This document shows positions 1-5,454 of a DNA stretch of 5,659 nucleotides, one piece after another. Numbering within the stretch: position 1 is the stretch's first letter; each line of letters starts with the position of its first letter. A program made the position numbers and the translations under genes. This DNA comes from an uncultured Arcobacter sp. (GTDB taxonomy: Bacteria; Campylobacterota; Campylobacteria; Campylobacterales; Arcobacteraceae). Below the pieces are notes generated by a model. The model searched no databases and was not told the origin of the DNA. It saw nothing but the letters and a program-made list of their open reading frames with translations. The DNA lies in NCBI GenBank assembly GCA_913062735.1, contig CAJXWI010000198.1:1-5659 (forward strand), read 5' to 3'.

Positions 1-429
1 AGCCATTGGTATTCCCCAGCCATTTGCAGCAGGACCTTCTGCATTAAAATATAAATAAATCATAGCAGGAAATACCATTCCCCCAATAGCTGCAATAATA
101 GGTAAAATTGCAACTTTTAAATTTGACAATTCTCCTGCTGTTATTTCTCTTTTTATTTCAAGTCCAATAATAAAGAAAAATACAGCCATAAGACCATCAT
201 TTATCCAATGATGAAGGCTATGAGACAAAGCCCAAGAACCCACTTTAAAATCAATATTAAGATGGAAAAAGTCTAAATATGTCTGTGAAAATGGAGAATT
301 TGCTAAAATAAGAGCCAATACTGTCATAACTGCTAGTACAAGACCCGTTGTTGTTTGGGCATGTATAAAATGTTCAAAGGGTGTTGCAATTCTTTGAAAT
401 GCTTTTTCCCATGGTGCAAATATTTTCAT
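1..429 (-). CDS. nhaA: Na+/H+ antiporter NhaA, N-terminal part (runs off window)
   Basis: This is the first 143 codons of an inner-membrane antiporter that expels Na+ (or Li+) in exchange for protons, for pH and salt homeostasis. The start is the ATG at 429, with an AGGAG ribosome site at 438-434. The reading begins MKIFAPWEKAFQRI and contains the family signature FFIIGLEIKRE at residues 85-95, inside a run of hydrophobic segments (about 27-44, 78-92, 105-127). The last residues, GWGIPMA, correspond to the GWAIPAATD stretch of E. coli NhaA, so the window ends just before the conserved Asp and the later Asp-Asp pair that bind the ion. Those catalytic residues cannot be checked. The visible part has no frameshift or stop. 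The gene is divergent from the small membrane ORF at 693. Family assignment is secure; ion specificity is from family knowledge. Confidence 0.95.
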   Translation of the reverse strand, partial: MKIFAPWEKAFQRIATPFEHFIHAQTTTGLVLAVMTVLALILANSPFSQTYLDFFHLNIDFKVGSWALSHSLHHWINDGLMAVFFFIIGLEIKREITAGELSNLKVAILPIIAAIGGMVFPAMIYLYFNAEGPAANGWGIPMA

Positions 430-464
430 AATACTCCTGTAAATAATTTATTTTATGAACTAGA

Positions 465-493
465 ATTCTAATCTTTTTTTGCAAAGTTGAAAA
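465..493 (-). promoter_or_regulatory. candidate nhaA promoter
   Basis: Reading the minus strand, a TAGAAT (five of six matches to the -10 consensus) lies at 470-465, and a weak TTTTCA at 493-488 sits 17 bases upstream in the -35 position. Transcription would start near 458, giving a leader of about 29 bases before the ATG at 429. The -10 is part of a perfect 10-base palindrome (TAGAATTCTA, 461-470). The repeated 24-base motif at 491-514 lies directly upstream and touches the -35. Assigned by eye only. Confidence 0.4.
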
Positions 494-514
494 GTGTATA
501 AATCTTGACACTTT
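491..514 (-). promoter_or_regulatory. candidate operator, copy 1 (upstream of nhaA)
   Basis: On the minus strand this 24-base site reads AAAGTGT, then CAAGATTTAT, then ACACTTT, so it has perfect 7-base inverted arms around a 10-base spacer. A second copy at 2125-2148 matches it at 20 of 24 positions without gaps, and both face their downstream gene the same way. The conserved core is TGTCAAGATT followed by ACTTT at the gene-proximal end. Size and asymmetry would suit an AraC-type regulator with two helix-turn-helix motifs; the inverted arms would also suit a LysR-type or other dimeric regulator. The regulator identity is inference. Confidence 0.45.
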
Positions 515-650
515 CTTGATGATTGAATATCTGTGTATTAATTCCTTACTCTTTTTTTGGAAACAAGGGATAAAAGTATTTTTTTGATATTTGCAAATAA
601 GAGCTTGTTAGCACCTTGGGTAAGAAGCTTTATTTATTGCTGTTTAAAAA

Positions 651-659
651 TGTTATAAT
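651..659 (+). promoter_or_regulatory. extended -10 promoter of the small membrane ORF
   Basis: TGTTATAAT matches the extended -10 form TGnTATAAT exactly. Transcription would begin near 666, leaving a leader of about 27 bases before the ATG at 693. No convincing -35 is present, which is usual for sigma-70 promoters of Campylobacterota. Confidence 0.6.
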
Positions 660-692
660 TTCAAAAAATAATTATAATGTTTAAGGAATAAA

Positions 693-878
693 ATGTATGA
701 GATAACAGATGCAATAATATCACTAATTGCAGGTATATACCTTTATTTGGTAGCTATAGGTAAGGTTCAAAGTAAAATAGAAGCAAGTATGTTAATTAAA
801 CTCTCAGGTTTCATAAAAATATTATCAATTATTCTTATTGCTTATGGAATAATTAGTTTGGGCATTTTCTACAAATAA
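693..878 (+). CDS. small two-helix membrane protein, unknown function
   Basis: This 61-residue ORF is not recognised as a named family. Residues about 7-23 and 38-59 are hydrophobic and should form two membrane helices, joined by a short loop with three lysines (K24, K28, K36) and E30. The first helix carries GIYLYLVAIG. Support for a real gene: an AAGGA ribosome site at 683-687 five bases before the ATG, a perfect extended -10 at 651-659, and a coherent hydrophobic pattern that is unlikely in a chance ORF. It is divergent from nhaA and convergent with the AraC gene, whose stop lies 20 bases beyond its own. A role in ion or envelope stress next to nhaA would be a guess. It could also be a small hydrophobic toxin, but nothing resembling an antitoxin or antisense RNA was seen. 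Confidence 0.7.
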   Translation: MYEITDAIISLIAGIYLYLVAIGKVQSKIEASMLIKLSGFIKILSIILIAYGIISLGIFYK

Positions 879-879
879 A

Positions 880-900
880 AAGTAAAGGTAAAACTTACTT
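880..900. terminator. small hairpin between convergent genes
   Basis: AAGTAA (880-885) and TTACTT (895-900) form a perfect 6-base inverted repeat with a 9-base loop, in the gap between the stop of the 61-residue ORF (878) and the stop of the AraC gene (899-901). It is AT-rich, lacks a good T-run and overlaps the AraC stop codon, so terminator function is uncertain. Confidence 0.25.
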
Positions 901-1711
901 ATAAGATAGGAATGTATATTTTTATATGATTGTTACAAAATTGTTCAAAGGGAGGATTTTTGTGGTCCATTATAAAGTTGTATTTTTTTAACCATAAATA
1001 TATCAAATAATTATAACTTTGAATTAAAGCTTCAAAACTGCCTTCATGAACAGCTACAATATAAGAACCTTCTTGCAGTTTTTGCTGTAAAGAATCTTTT
1101 GACTCATCGTTTTTTACAGCAATACAAGCATCATATCTTATATTCTTTTCCTTGGTGATTGAAGGGTCATCATGGCTTATTCCAAATAGTTCATAATCCA
1201 ATACGTTTTTTGATTTTAAGTCGCTTTGTAAAAGAATAGAATGCCAAAGAGAATTCTTTTCATAAGGAGTGCCACTTTTAGAGTACACGCCAGTATGACG
1301 CTTAAATAAACACGATCTTCCTTTAAAATATACTTTTTTAATACTTGTAATATTTGAGTCATTGTACAAAGACACTTTATTATTATACTTAGAGGGAAGT
1401 TCTCCAAAATATTTATTAAAGGCTTTGGAAAAAGTTTCATGAGTATAAAAACCACTGTCTAATGCAATATCAATAATGCTATTGTTTTGTATTTGTAAAC
1501 GAAAGGCTGCATTTTCCAGCCTGATTCTTCGTATATAAGACTTTAGAGACTCTCCTATAATTTGTTTGAAGATTCTATGAAAGTGATGTAAGGAGTATCC
1601 TGCTTCCTTTGAAATATCACTTAAGTCTATGTTTTCTTCTATATTATTTTGAATGAAAATAATTGCTTTAAAAACAGACTCACAATAGGTATCAAATCTT
1701 TTTTTATTCAT
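899..1711 (-). CDS. AraC-family regulator with GyrI-like ligand-binding domain
   Basis: This is a cytoplasmic transcription factor of 270 residues counted from the ATG at 1711. Residues about 10-110 are the AraC DNA-binding domain with two helix-turn-helix units: one around IDLSDISKEAGYSLHHFHRI (residues 28-47) and one around IIDIALDSGFYTHETFSKAF (79-98). Residues about 120-270 are a GyrI-like (SbmC/Rob C-terminal type) domain with the recognisable landmarks RHTGVY (138-143), GISHDDPSI (177-185), RYDACIAV (192-199), NPPFE (252-256) and the terminal IYIPI. Such domains bind amphipathic or drug-like small molecules and control the DNA-binding half. I prefer the ATG at 1711 over the in-frame TTG at 1738: it follows the VOC stop by one base, has a GGA ribosome site inside the end of the VOC gene, and avoids overlap. 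It is therefore translationally coupled to the VOC gene. Ligand unknown. Confidence 0.93.
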   Translation of the reverse strand: MNKKRFDTYCESVFKAIIFIQNNIEENIDLSDISKEAGYSLHHFHRIFKQIIGESLKSYIRRIRLENAAFRLQIQNNSIIDIALDSGFYTHETFSKAFNKYFGELPSKYNNKVSLYNDSNITSIKKVYFKGRSCLFKRHTGVYSKSGTPYEKNSLWHSILLQSDLKSKNVLDYELFGISHDDPSITKEKNIRYDACIAVKNDESKDSLQQKLQEGSYIVAVHEGSFEALIQSYNYLIYLWLKKYNFIMDHKNPPFEQFCNNHIKIYIPIL

Positions 1712-1712
1712 T

Positions 1713-2093
1713 TTATTCCATGTGTTGAACGATATCAATAGAAATATTATTTGGGTCTAAAATTCCAAAATGAATTTGTCCCCATTCTTCTTCTTTTAAA
1801 TCAAATTCTATCTCAATACTTTTCTTTTTCATCAAATTATACTCTTTTTTAGCATCCCTAACTTGAAAACTCAAGATCAAACCTTTTCCCTCTAACTCTT
1901 TTTGAAACATAGGTCCTTGAGATGGATGATTAGGCTGCATGAAAGCCAATTCCATTCCACTACTTTCGTGTTTAAGATGTACATACCAATCTAAATTGGC
2001 AATAATTTCAAAGTTGAAAATTGATGTGTAAAATTTCACTGATTCTTTTACTTTTTTTGTTGTAATAACATTAAATATTGTTTCTAGTTCCAT
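1713..2093 (-). CDS. VOC-family (glyoxalase/bleomycin-resistance fold) protein
   Basis: This is a 126-residue cytoplasmic protein of the vicinal oxygen chelate superfamily. Two beta-alpha-beta-beta-beta modules can be followed: NVITTKKVKESVKFYTSIFNFEI (residues 8-30) with WYVHL and MELAFMQPNHPSQGP, then the second half ending in WGQIHFGILDPNNISIDIVQ (104-123), a typical WGQ-HF-DP-ID ending of this subfamily. The usual metal-ligand positions look degenerate (Asn/Val in the first strand, E48 in the middle, Asp instead of Glu or His at D120), so it may bind or sequester a small molecule rather than act as a metal enzyme. The start is the ATG at 2093 with AAGG at 2103-2100. It is the first gene of an operon with the downstream AraC/GyrI regulator, which points to a shared ligand. 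The substrate is not predictable from sequence. Confidence 0.9.
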   Translation of the reverse strand: MELETIFNVITTKKVKESVKFYTSIFNFEIIANLDWYVHLKHESSGMELAFMQPNHPSQGPMFQKELEGKGLILSFQVRDAKKEYNLMKKKSIEIEFDLKEEEWGQIHFGILDPNNISIDIVQHME

Positions 2094-2111
2094 AATAAGC
2101 CTTTTTCTTTA

Positions 2112-2117
2112 ATTATA
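2112..2117 (-). promoter_or_regulatory. -10 element of the VOC-AraC operon
   Basis: The minus strand has a perfect TATAAT at 2117-2112, 18 bases before the VOC start codon. Transcription would start near 2105, leaving a short leader that just includes the AAGG ribosome site. The -35 position (about 2140-2135) reads AAGATT, a poor match, and is occupied by the repeated 24-base motif. This arrangement suits a promoter that depends on an activator. Confidence 0.55.
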
Positions 2118-2124
2118 TAAAGTA

Positions 2125-2148
2125 AAAGTCTTTTAATCTTGACATTTT
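2125..2148 (-). promoter_or_regulatory. candidate operator, copy 2 (upstream of VOC-AraC operon)
   Basis: On the minus strand this reads AAAATGT, CAAGATTAAA, AGACTTT. It matches the site at 491-514 at 20 of 24 positions in the same orientation towards its gene, including ten consecutive bases of TGTCAAGATT. Its gene-proximal end is seven bases upstream of the TATAAT at 2117-2112, so it covers the -35 region, where class II AraC-type activators commonly bind. Autoregulation by the AraC/GyrI protein of the same operon is the simplest reading, but it is inference. Confidence 0.45.
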
Positions 2149-2174
2149 GTGCTATTTTTTTAAGGTAAATGTTT

Positions 2175-2207
2175 AAAATAAACTTTCTTTAAAAGAGAGT
2201 TTATTTT
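2175..2207 (-). terminator. hairpin, probable terminator downstream of the helicase gene
   Basis: The two arms, 2175-2188 and 2194-2207, pair over 14 positions with a single imperfect position (2185 with 2197) and a 5-base loop. The arms are AT-rich with several A/T runs, so the structure could stop transcription in either direction. It lies about 92 bases beyond the helicase stop and about 60 bases upstream of the VOC -10, where it would insulate the VOC-AraC operon from helicase transcription. GC content is low, so strength is uncertain. Confidence 0.5.
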
Positions 2208-2299
2208 TACTAAAGGATTTTAAATACTGATAGAAAATAAGAGTTAATTATTCAAGGTAAATAATTATAATTAAAAAACTATTTTTCAATACTTTGTAG

Positions 2300-3781
2300 T
2301 TAAAATTCTAAGCGTTTTAAAGCATCATCAATAGCATCAAACTCATTGGCTACATTCATTATAGTTTCTTGCTCATTGTACTGGAAGTGAGGCATAAATA
2401 TTTTTATATCTTTACTTGCTCTTGTAATAGAAACATAAGCCAAACGATATTTCTCTTCATCACTCATATATCTGTTGTCTGATAAAGAAAACAAATCAAT
2501 ATAAGCTACATCGTGGGTGCTTCCTTGTAATTTATGTATAGTAGAAGAATGCACGTATTGTACATCAGCAAACATGTCTCTTACTGCATAAAACGTTACC
2601 CATAATTCTTTTTTCTGTGGGTGTGAGGCTCTTTTAGCTGCACTTACGATGGCTTTTAATTTATCATTAAAGGCTTTAATAGAAGAGGGCTCTATTACTC
2701 TAAATACTTGTTGCTCTAAAGCTCCTATATTTTGGCACTCCCAATAATAAATTCCCAAACTGTCGTGATATTTCACCTCTGCTCTTTGTAGTTCTACTAC
2801 TTGCCCATTGTGATATAAAGAAATATCATTTACACTGTAAGCTTCTCTAAACCTTAGTGTATCTCCTTGTAAATAAGTAGGGGGATTAATAACACCATTT
2901 TGTTCCCAAAACTTTCTTCTTATGAGATTGTTAAAAGAATCAACATCTTTATTTTTATAGGTGGCTATGATTTTATCTTCTTTATGCCAACGTTCATTTT
3001 TATGAAAATCATCGGTAAAATCTTTAAAATTGTTAAAAAACATTAATTCTTTGTGGTAATTGTCCATAAAGAATTGTTGTAGGGGAATAAAGTTTTTTTG
3101 CTCTATTCTTTCTCTAAGATTAGTGGCAATTTTTATAATATAACTGTCTTTTGCTTGTCGCACTACTTCTTTTAAAGAAAAACGATTTTTTAATGAATAT
3201 ATTTGATTTTCACTGTTATCTACGGGTAATAATTGATACGGATCACCAATAAAGAAAACAAAATTAACACGTTCTTCTTCTATGGCTTCTTTTATATAAG
3301 AAAAAAGTTCAGCACCTATCATAGAACTTTCATCAACTATTAAAATAGAAGCACTGTCATGGGCTTTTTTTGTTTTATCCACTTTGAATGTTTCTATGCC
3401 TTTATCAAAATCTCGAAAAGGTTTGATGCCTAAAAAAGAGTGAATTGTTTTACAAGAGGCTTGTATTTTATTTGCTCTTAACATCGAAGATATTACAGCT
3501 ACAGCTTTATGAGTAGGAGCAGTAATTGTAAAAGAAAAATCTTTGTCTTTTTTATCTCTTAAATACTTAGCAATTTGTGTGGTAAGGTAGGTTTTACCTG
3601 TACCTGCTGCTCCTGTTAGAGATAACATATAATCATCAAGATTGTTCGATTTTAAAATAGAGCTTACTTTTGAATCTATTAGGGCAGTAATAGCATTAAA
3701 AACTTCACTTTGATGAGGTGTTAAATCATTGTTTTTAATGTTTTCTTGTACATTTGCATTTTGTGTAATTATATCGGTCAT
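2300..3781 (-). CDS. Dda/RecD-like superfamily 1 DNA helicase
   Basis: This 493-residue cytoplasmic ATP-dependent helicase is of the SF1B (5'-to-3' by family) type. The motifs appear in order: Q motif LTPHQSEVFNAI (20-31, Q24), Walker A GAAGTGKT (57-64, K63), motif Ia TAPTHKAV (87-94), TIHSFLG (112-118), Walker B ILIVDESSM (146-154, D150-E151), motif III IGDPYQLLPV (178-187), arginine motif VVRQ (206-209), motif V STIHKLQGST (413-422) and motif VI YVSITRASK (449-457, R454). All key residues are intact. The length is close to phage T4 Dda (439) and far shorter than RecD2, and there is no RecB or RecC neighbour and no N-terminal RecD domain, so it probably works alone in replication-fork, repair or recombination tasks. 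The start is the ATG at 3781; the ribosome site is weak (GAG about ten bases upstream). It appears to be a single-gene unit. Composition matches its neighbours, so recent transfer is not evident. Confidence 0.93.
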   Translation of the reverse strand: MTDIITQNANVQENIKNNDLTPHQSEVFNAITALIDSKVSSILKSNNLDDYMLSLTGAAGTGKTYLTTQIAKYLRDKKDKDFSFTITAPTHKAVAVISSMLRANKIQASCKTIHSFLGIKPFRDFDKGIETFKVDKTKKAHDSASILIVDESSMIGAELFSYIKEAIEEERVNFVFFIGDPYQLLPVDNSENQIYSLKNRFSLKEVVRQAKDSYIIKIATNLRERIEQKNFIPLQQFFMDNYHKELMFFNNFKDFTDDFHKNERWHKEDKIIATYKNKDVDSFNNLIRRKFWEQNGVINPPTYLQGDTLRFREAYSVNDISLYHNGQVVELQRAEVKYHDSLGIYYWECQNIGALEQQVFRVIEPSSIKAFNDKLKAIVSAAKRASHPQKKELWVTFYAVRDMFADVQYVHSSTIHKLQGSTHDVAYIDLFSLSDNRYMSDEEKYRLAYVSITRASKDIKIFMPHFQYNEQETIMNVANEFDAIDDALKRLEF

Positions 3782-3835
3782 TTTTTATACTCATTATTAA
3801 TAATTGTCTTAGGATAGTGTATTTTTATTAAGATG

Positions 3836-3841
3836 ATTATA
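3836..3841 (-). promoter_or_regulatory. candidate -10 of the helicase gene
   Basis: A perfect TATAAT on the minus strand at 3841-3836 would start transcription near 3829 and leave a leader of about 48 bases to the ATG at 3781. The -35 position is poor. The leader contains a 12-base AT palindrome (ATTATTAATAAT, 3793-3804) close to the start codon, which could be an operator or just AT bias. Confidence 0.4.
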
Positions 3842-3882
3842 GCTGTTTTAAATAGTTTTAGAACAGTAGTAGAAATATTTGA

Positions 3883-3921
3883 AATAAAACAAAGTAAGAT
3901 TCTTTTCTCCTTTGTTTTATT
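3883..3921 (-). terminator. terminator-like hairpin after the thioredoxin-fold gene
   Basis: AATAAAACAAAG (3883-3894) and CTTTGTTTTATT (3910-3921) are perfect 12-base inverted repeats with a 15-base loop. The structure starts 22 bases beyond the stop of the gene at 3943-4464, and on that strand the distal arm is T-rich. The position fits a Rho-independent terminator that separates this gene from the helicase gene downstream. The large loop and low GC make it weaker than a textbook case. Confidence 0.5.
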
Positions 3922-3942
3922 CACTGTTTAATTAAAGAAAAA

Positions 3943-4464
3943 TCAACTCTCTTTTTTAAGCATATCCATATAATTAATGATATCTTCTACGTTTGCATGG
4001 AAGTTATTAAATCGTACTACGCCTCTTTTGTCAATAATCACGGTCCAAGGGGTTCCTCCACTTCTATAGCTTGACATAAATTGGGATCTTTTATTTTTTC
4101 CTCCACTTTGACCTACTGGCATATCTAGTTTATATTGTTTTATTATTTTTCTTGCAGCGTCAATGGTATTACTTGAGTACCCTTCAAAAACAGTTTGAAT
4201 AGCTACAAAGGCTACTTTATCATCTTTTTTATAGTGTTTTGATAGTTTTTGTAATGTTGGGAAACCATGTGCATGGCAACCAGGACACCAGGCTTGAAAT
4301 CCATAAATATAAAGTACTTTTCCTTTATAATCATTAATATCTAAGGCTAGGTTATTCTTAGTTTGCAACCATTCATCCACTCCAAAACTAGGTGCTTTTT
4401 GACCTAAAATTCCTGTTGCAAAAAGATTAAAACTTAAGGCACATATACATAAAAATAATTTCAT
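3943..4464 (-). CDS. exported TlpA/ResA-type thioredoxin-fold protein
   Basis: This 173-residue protein starts with a signal peptide (about residues 1-17, MKLFLCICALSFNLFAT), so it acts in the periplasm; no lipobox is evident. The body is a thioredoxin fold of the TlpA/AhpC-TSA-like group: QKAPSF near 22-27, GKVLYIYGFQAWCPGCHAHGFP at 48-69 with the redox pair C60-P-G-C63 followed by H64, and the cis-proline loop GGTPWTVIID at 136-145 (P139). The only other cysteines (C6, C8) are in the signal peptide. The family reduces or isomerises protein disulfides, often in cytochrome c maturation, but no such genes are nearby. The start is the ATG at 4464 with a strong AGGAG at 4474-4470. It is divergent from the endonuclease I gene, whose mature product has four cysteines, so that protein is one conceivable client. 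Redox direction cannot be told from sequence. Confidence 0.9.
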   Translation of the reverse strand: MKLFLCICALSFNLFATGILGQKAPSFGVDEWLQTKNNLALDINDYKGKVLYIYGFQAWCPGCHAHGFPTLQKLSKHYKKDDKVAFVAIQTVFEGYSSNTIDAARKIIKQYKLDMPVGQSGGKNKRSQFMSSYRSGGTPWTVIIDKRGVVRFNNFHANVEDIINYMDMLKKES

Positions 4465-4639
4465 TTTTTCTCCTACAATTTTTCTAAAGTTTAGTTTAGT
4501 TTTGTGTAGTATTTGTTAAGAAAAAATATGATTAAAAATATATTGTTTTATCTTCTCCTTGTGCGCTTTATAGAAGGGCAATATCATAGTATTTGATGTA
4601 TATTTTAGAAAACAAAAAAATCTAGCTTTTAAATTATCC

Positions 4640-4648
4640 TGCTAAAAT
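4640..4648 (+). promoter_or_regulatory. extended -10 promoter of the endonuclease I gene
   Basis: TGCTAAAAT fits the extended -10 form (TGn followed by TAAAAT, five of six consensus bases). Transcription would begin near 4655, about 19 bases before the ATG at 4674, with the AAGGA ribosome site at 4664-4668 between them. No clear -35 is seen. Confidence 0.55.
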
Positions 4649-4673
4649 ACGCTTTATTTTTTTAAGGAATTAT

Positions 4674-5378
4674 ATGAATATTTTATTGTTTTTACTGTTT
4701 TTAGCTTTGTCCCTTAGTGCTACTTCTTTTTCAAAATCTAAAAAGATACTTTTAAAAAAGATATATTTTGACAAACAAGTTTCTTTTTATTGTTCAAACC
4801 CTTATGAAATAAAAAGAATAAAAGGCAAGTATAAGACCCTGATAGTACAGGATAAGAAGTATTATCAGGCAAGAAAACCTTTTTATAAATCAGGAAAAAG
4901 AAATATCAGAGCACAGCGTATTGAATGGGAACATATTATGCCTGCTCATAATTTTGGCAAACATCTTTCTTGTTGGAAAAAAGGTGGAAGAAAAGCCTGT
5001 AGAAAAGACAAGATTTTTAAAACCATGGAAGCTGATATGCATAATTTAGTACCTGCAATTGGTGAAGTTAATGCCAATAGATCTAACTATAGATTTGGGG
5101 CACTCACTCCTCTTGTTAAACAATATGGTATTTGCAAGGTACAAATTGATTTTAAGAAAAAAAGAGCCTATGTTAGAGATGAAATAAAAGGCGATATTGC
5201 AAGAATATATTTTTATATGAGCGATAAATATAATATTAGAATGTCAAAACAAGAGAAAATGATGATGAAAGTATGGAATAAACTCGATCCCATTGATGAG
5301 TGGGAGATGTTAAAAAACAAGAGATTGATTCGTTTGCAAGGGCAGGGTAATAAGTATATTATGGGCGCAAAGATTTAG
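4674..5378 (+). CDS. endA: exported endonuclease I (EndA/Dns family)
   Basis: This is a 234-residue periplasmic or secreted nuclease that cuts DNA without strong sequence preference. A signal peptide covers about residues 1-16 (NILLFLLFLALSLSA). The active-site beta-beta-alpha-metal region is recognisable: IEWEHIMPAHNFG (83-95, with E86 and H87 as metal ligand and general base by family) and EADMHNLVPAIGEVNANRSN (119-138). The family segments CWKKGGRKAC (100-109) and KGDIARIYFYM (172-182) are also present. The mature protein has four cysteines (C40, C100, C109, C154), enough for two disulfides and fewer than in Vibrio Vvn. It is strongly basic, as expected for a DNA-binding enzyme. The start is the ATG at 4674 with AAGGA five bases upstream. 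The homologous Dns nucleases degrade extracellular DNA and limit natural transformation in some Campylobacter strains; that role here is inference. No prophage genes flank it. Confidence 0.94.
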   Translation: MNILLFLLFLALSLSATSFSKSKKILLKKIYFDKQVSFYCSNPYEIKRIKGKYKTLIVQDKKYYQARKPFYKSGKRNIRAQRIEWEHIMPAHNFGKHLSCWKKGGRKACRKDKIFKTMEADMHNLVPAIGEVNANRSNYRFGALTPLVKQYGICKVQIDFKKKRAYVRDEIKGDIARIYFYMSDKYNIRMSKQEKMMMKVWNKLDPIDEWEMLKNKRLIRLQGQGNKYIMGAKI

Positions 5379-5387
5379 AGTAGGGAC

Positions 5388-5433
5388 GAATAAGAAAACT
5401 TTAGCAAGGATATACTAAAAATATTTCTTATTC
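5388..5433. terminator. nested hairpin, bidirectional terminator between convergent genes
   Basis: GAATAAGAAA (5388-5397) and TTTCTTATTC (5424-5433) are a perfect 10-base inverted repeat. Inside it, TTTAG (5400-5404) and CTAAA (5415-5419) form a second 5-base stem with a 10-base loop (5405-5414). The structure begins ten bases after the endonuclease stop and lies 22 bases beyond the stop of the oppositely oriented gene at 5455, the classic place for a shared terminator. T-rich sequence follows on the plus strand (5434-5454), broken by A. Confidence 0.55.
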
Positions 5434-5454
5434 AATTTTATAATAAATTTTTTT

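Noticed and set aside
505..533. Plus-strand TTGACA (505-510) with TATCTG 17 bases downstream as a promoter
   Set aside because: The -10 is poor and a much better extended -10 for the plus-strand gene exists at 651-659. The TTGACA is part of the repeated 24-base motif, whose second copy has no plus-strand gene to serve.
1216..1455. 79-residue minus-strand ORF inside the AraC gene
   Set aside because: It lies wholly within the AraC/GyrI gene in another frame, has no recognisable domain, and the main frame shows clear family motifs throughout.
2245..2267. Inverted repeat TAATTATT / AATAATTA with a 7-base spacer
   Set aside because: It is made only of A and T in a very AT-rich gap, so it is expected by chance. 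The hairpin at 2175-2207 is the better terminator candidate.
3793..3804. Palindrome ATTATTAATAAT just upstream of the helicase start, with Fur-box-like flavour
   Set aside because: A 12-base all-AT palindrome is weak evidence at this base composition, and the match to a Fur box rests on A/T positions only.
4487..4503. Short tandem GTTTA units upstream of the thioredoxin-fold gene
   Set aside because: Only about three imperfect 5-base units, too short to call a repeat array.
4528..4596. Plus-strand mini-ORF of 22 codons (MIKNILFYLLLVRFIEGQYHSI) ahead of the endonuclease gene
   Set aside because: It has only a poor purine-rich ribosome site and no promoter I can identify, it ends well before the endonuclease promoter, and hydrophobic short frames arise easily in AT-rich DNA.
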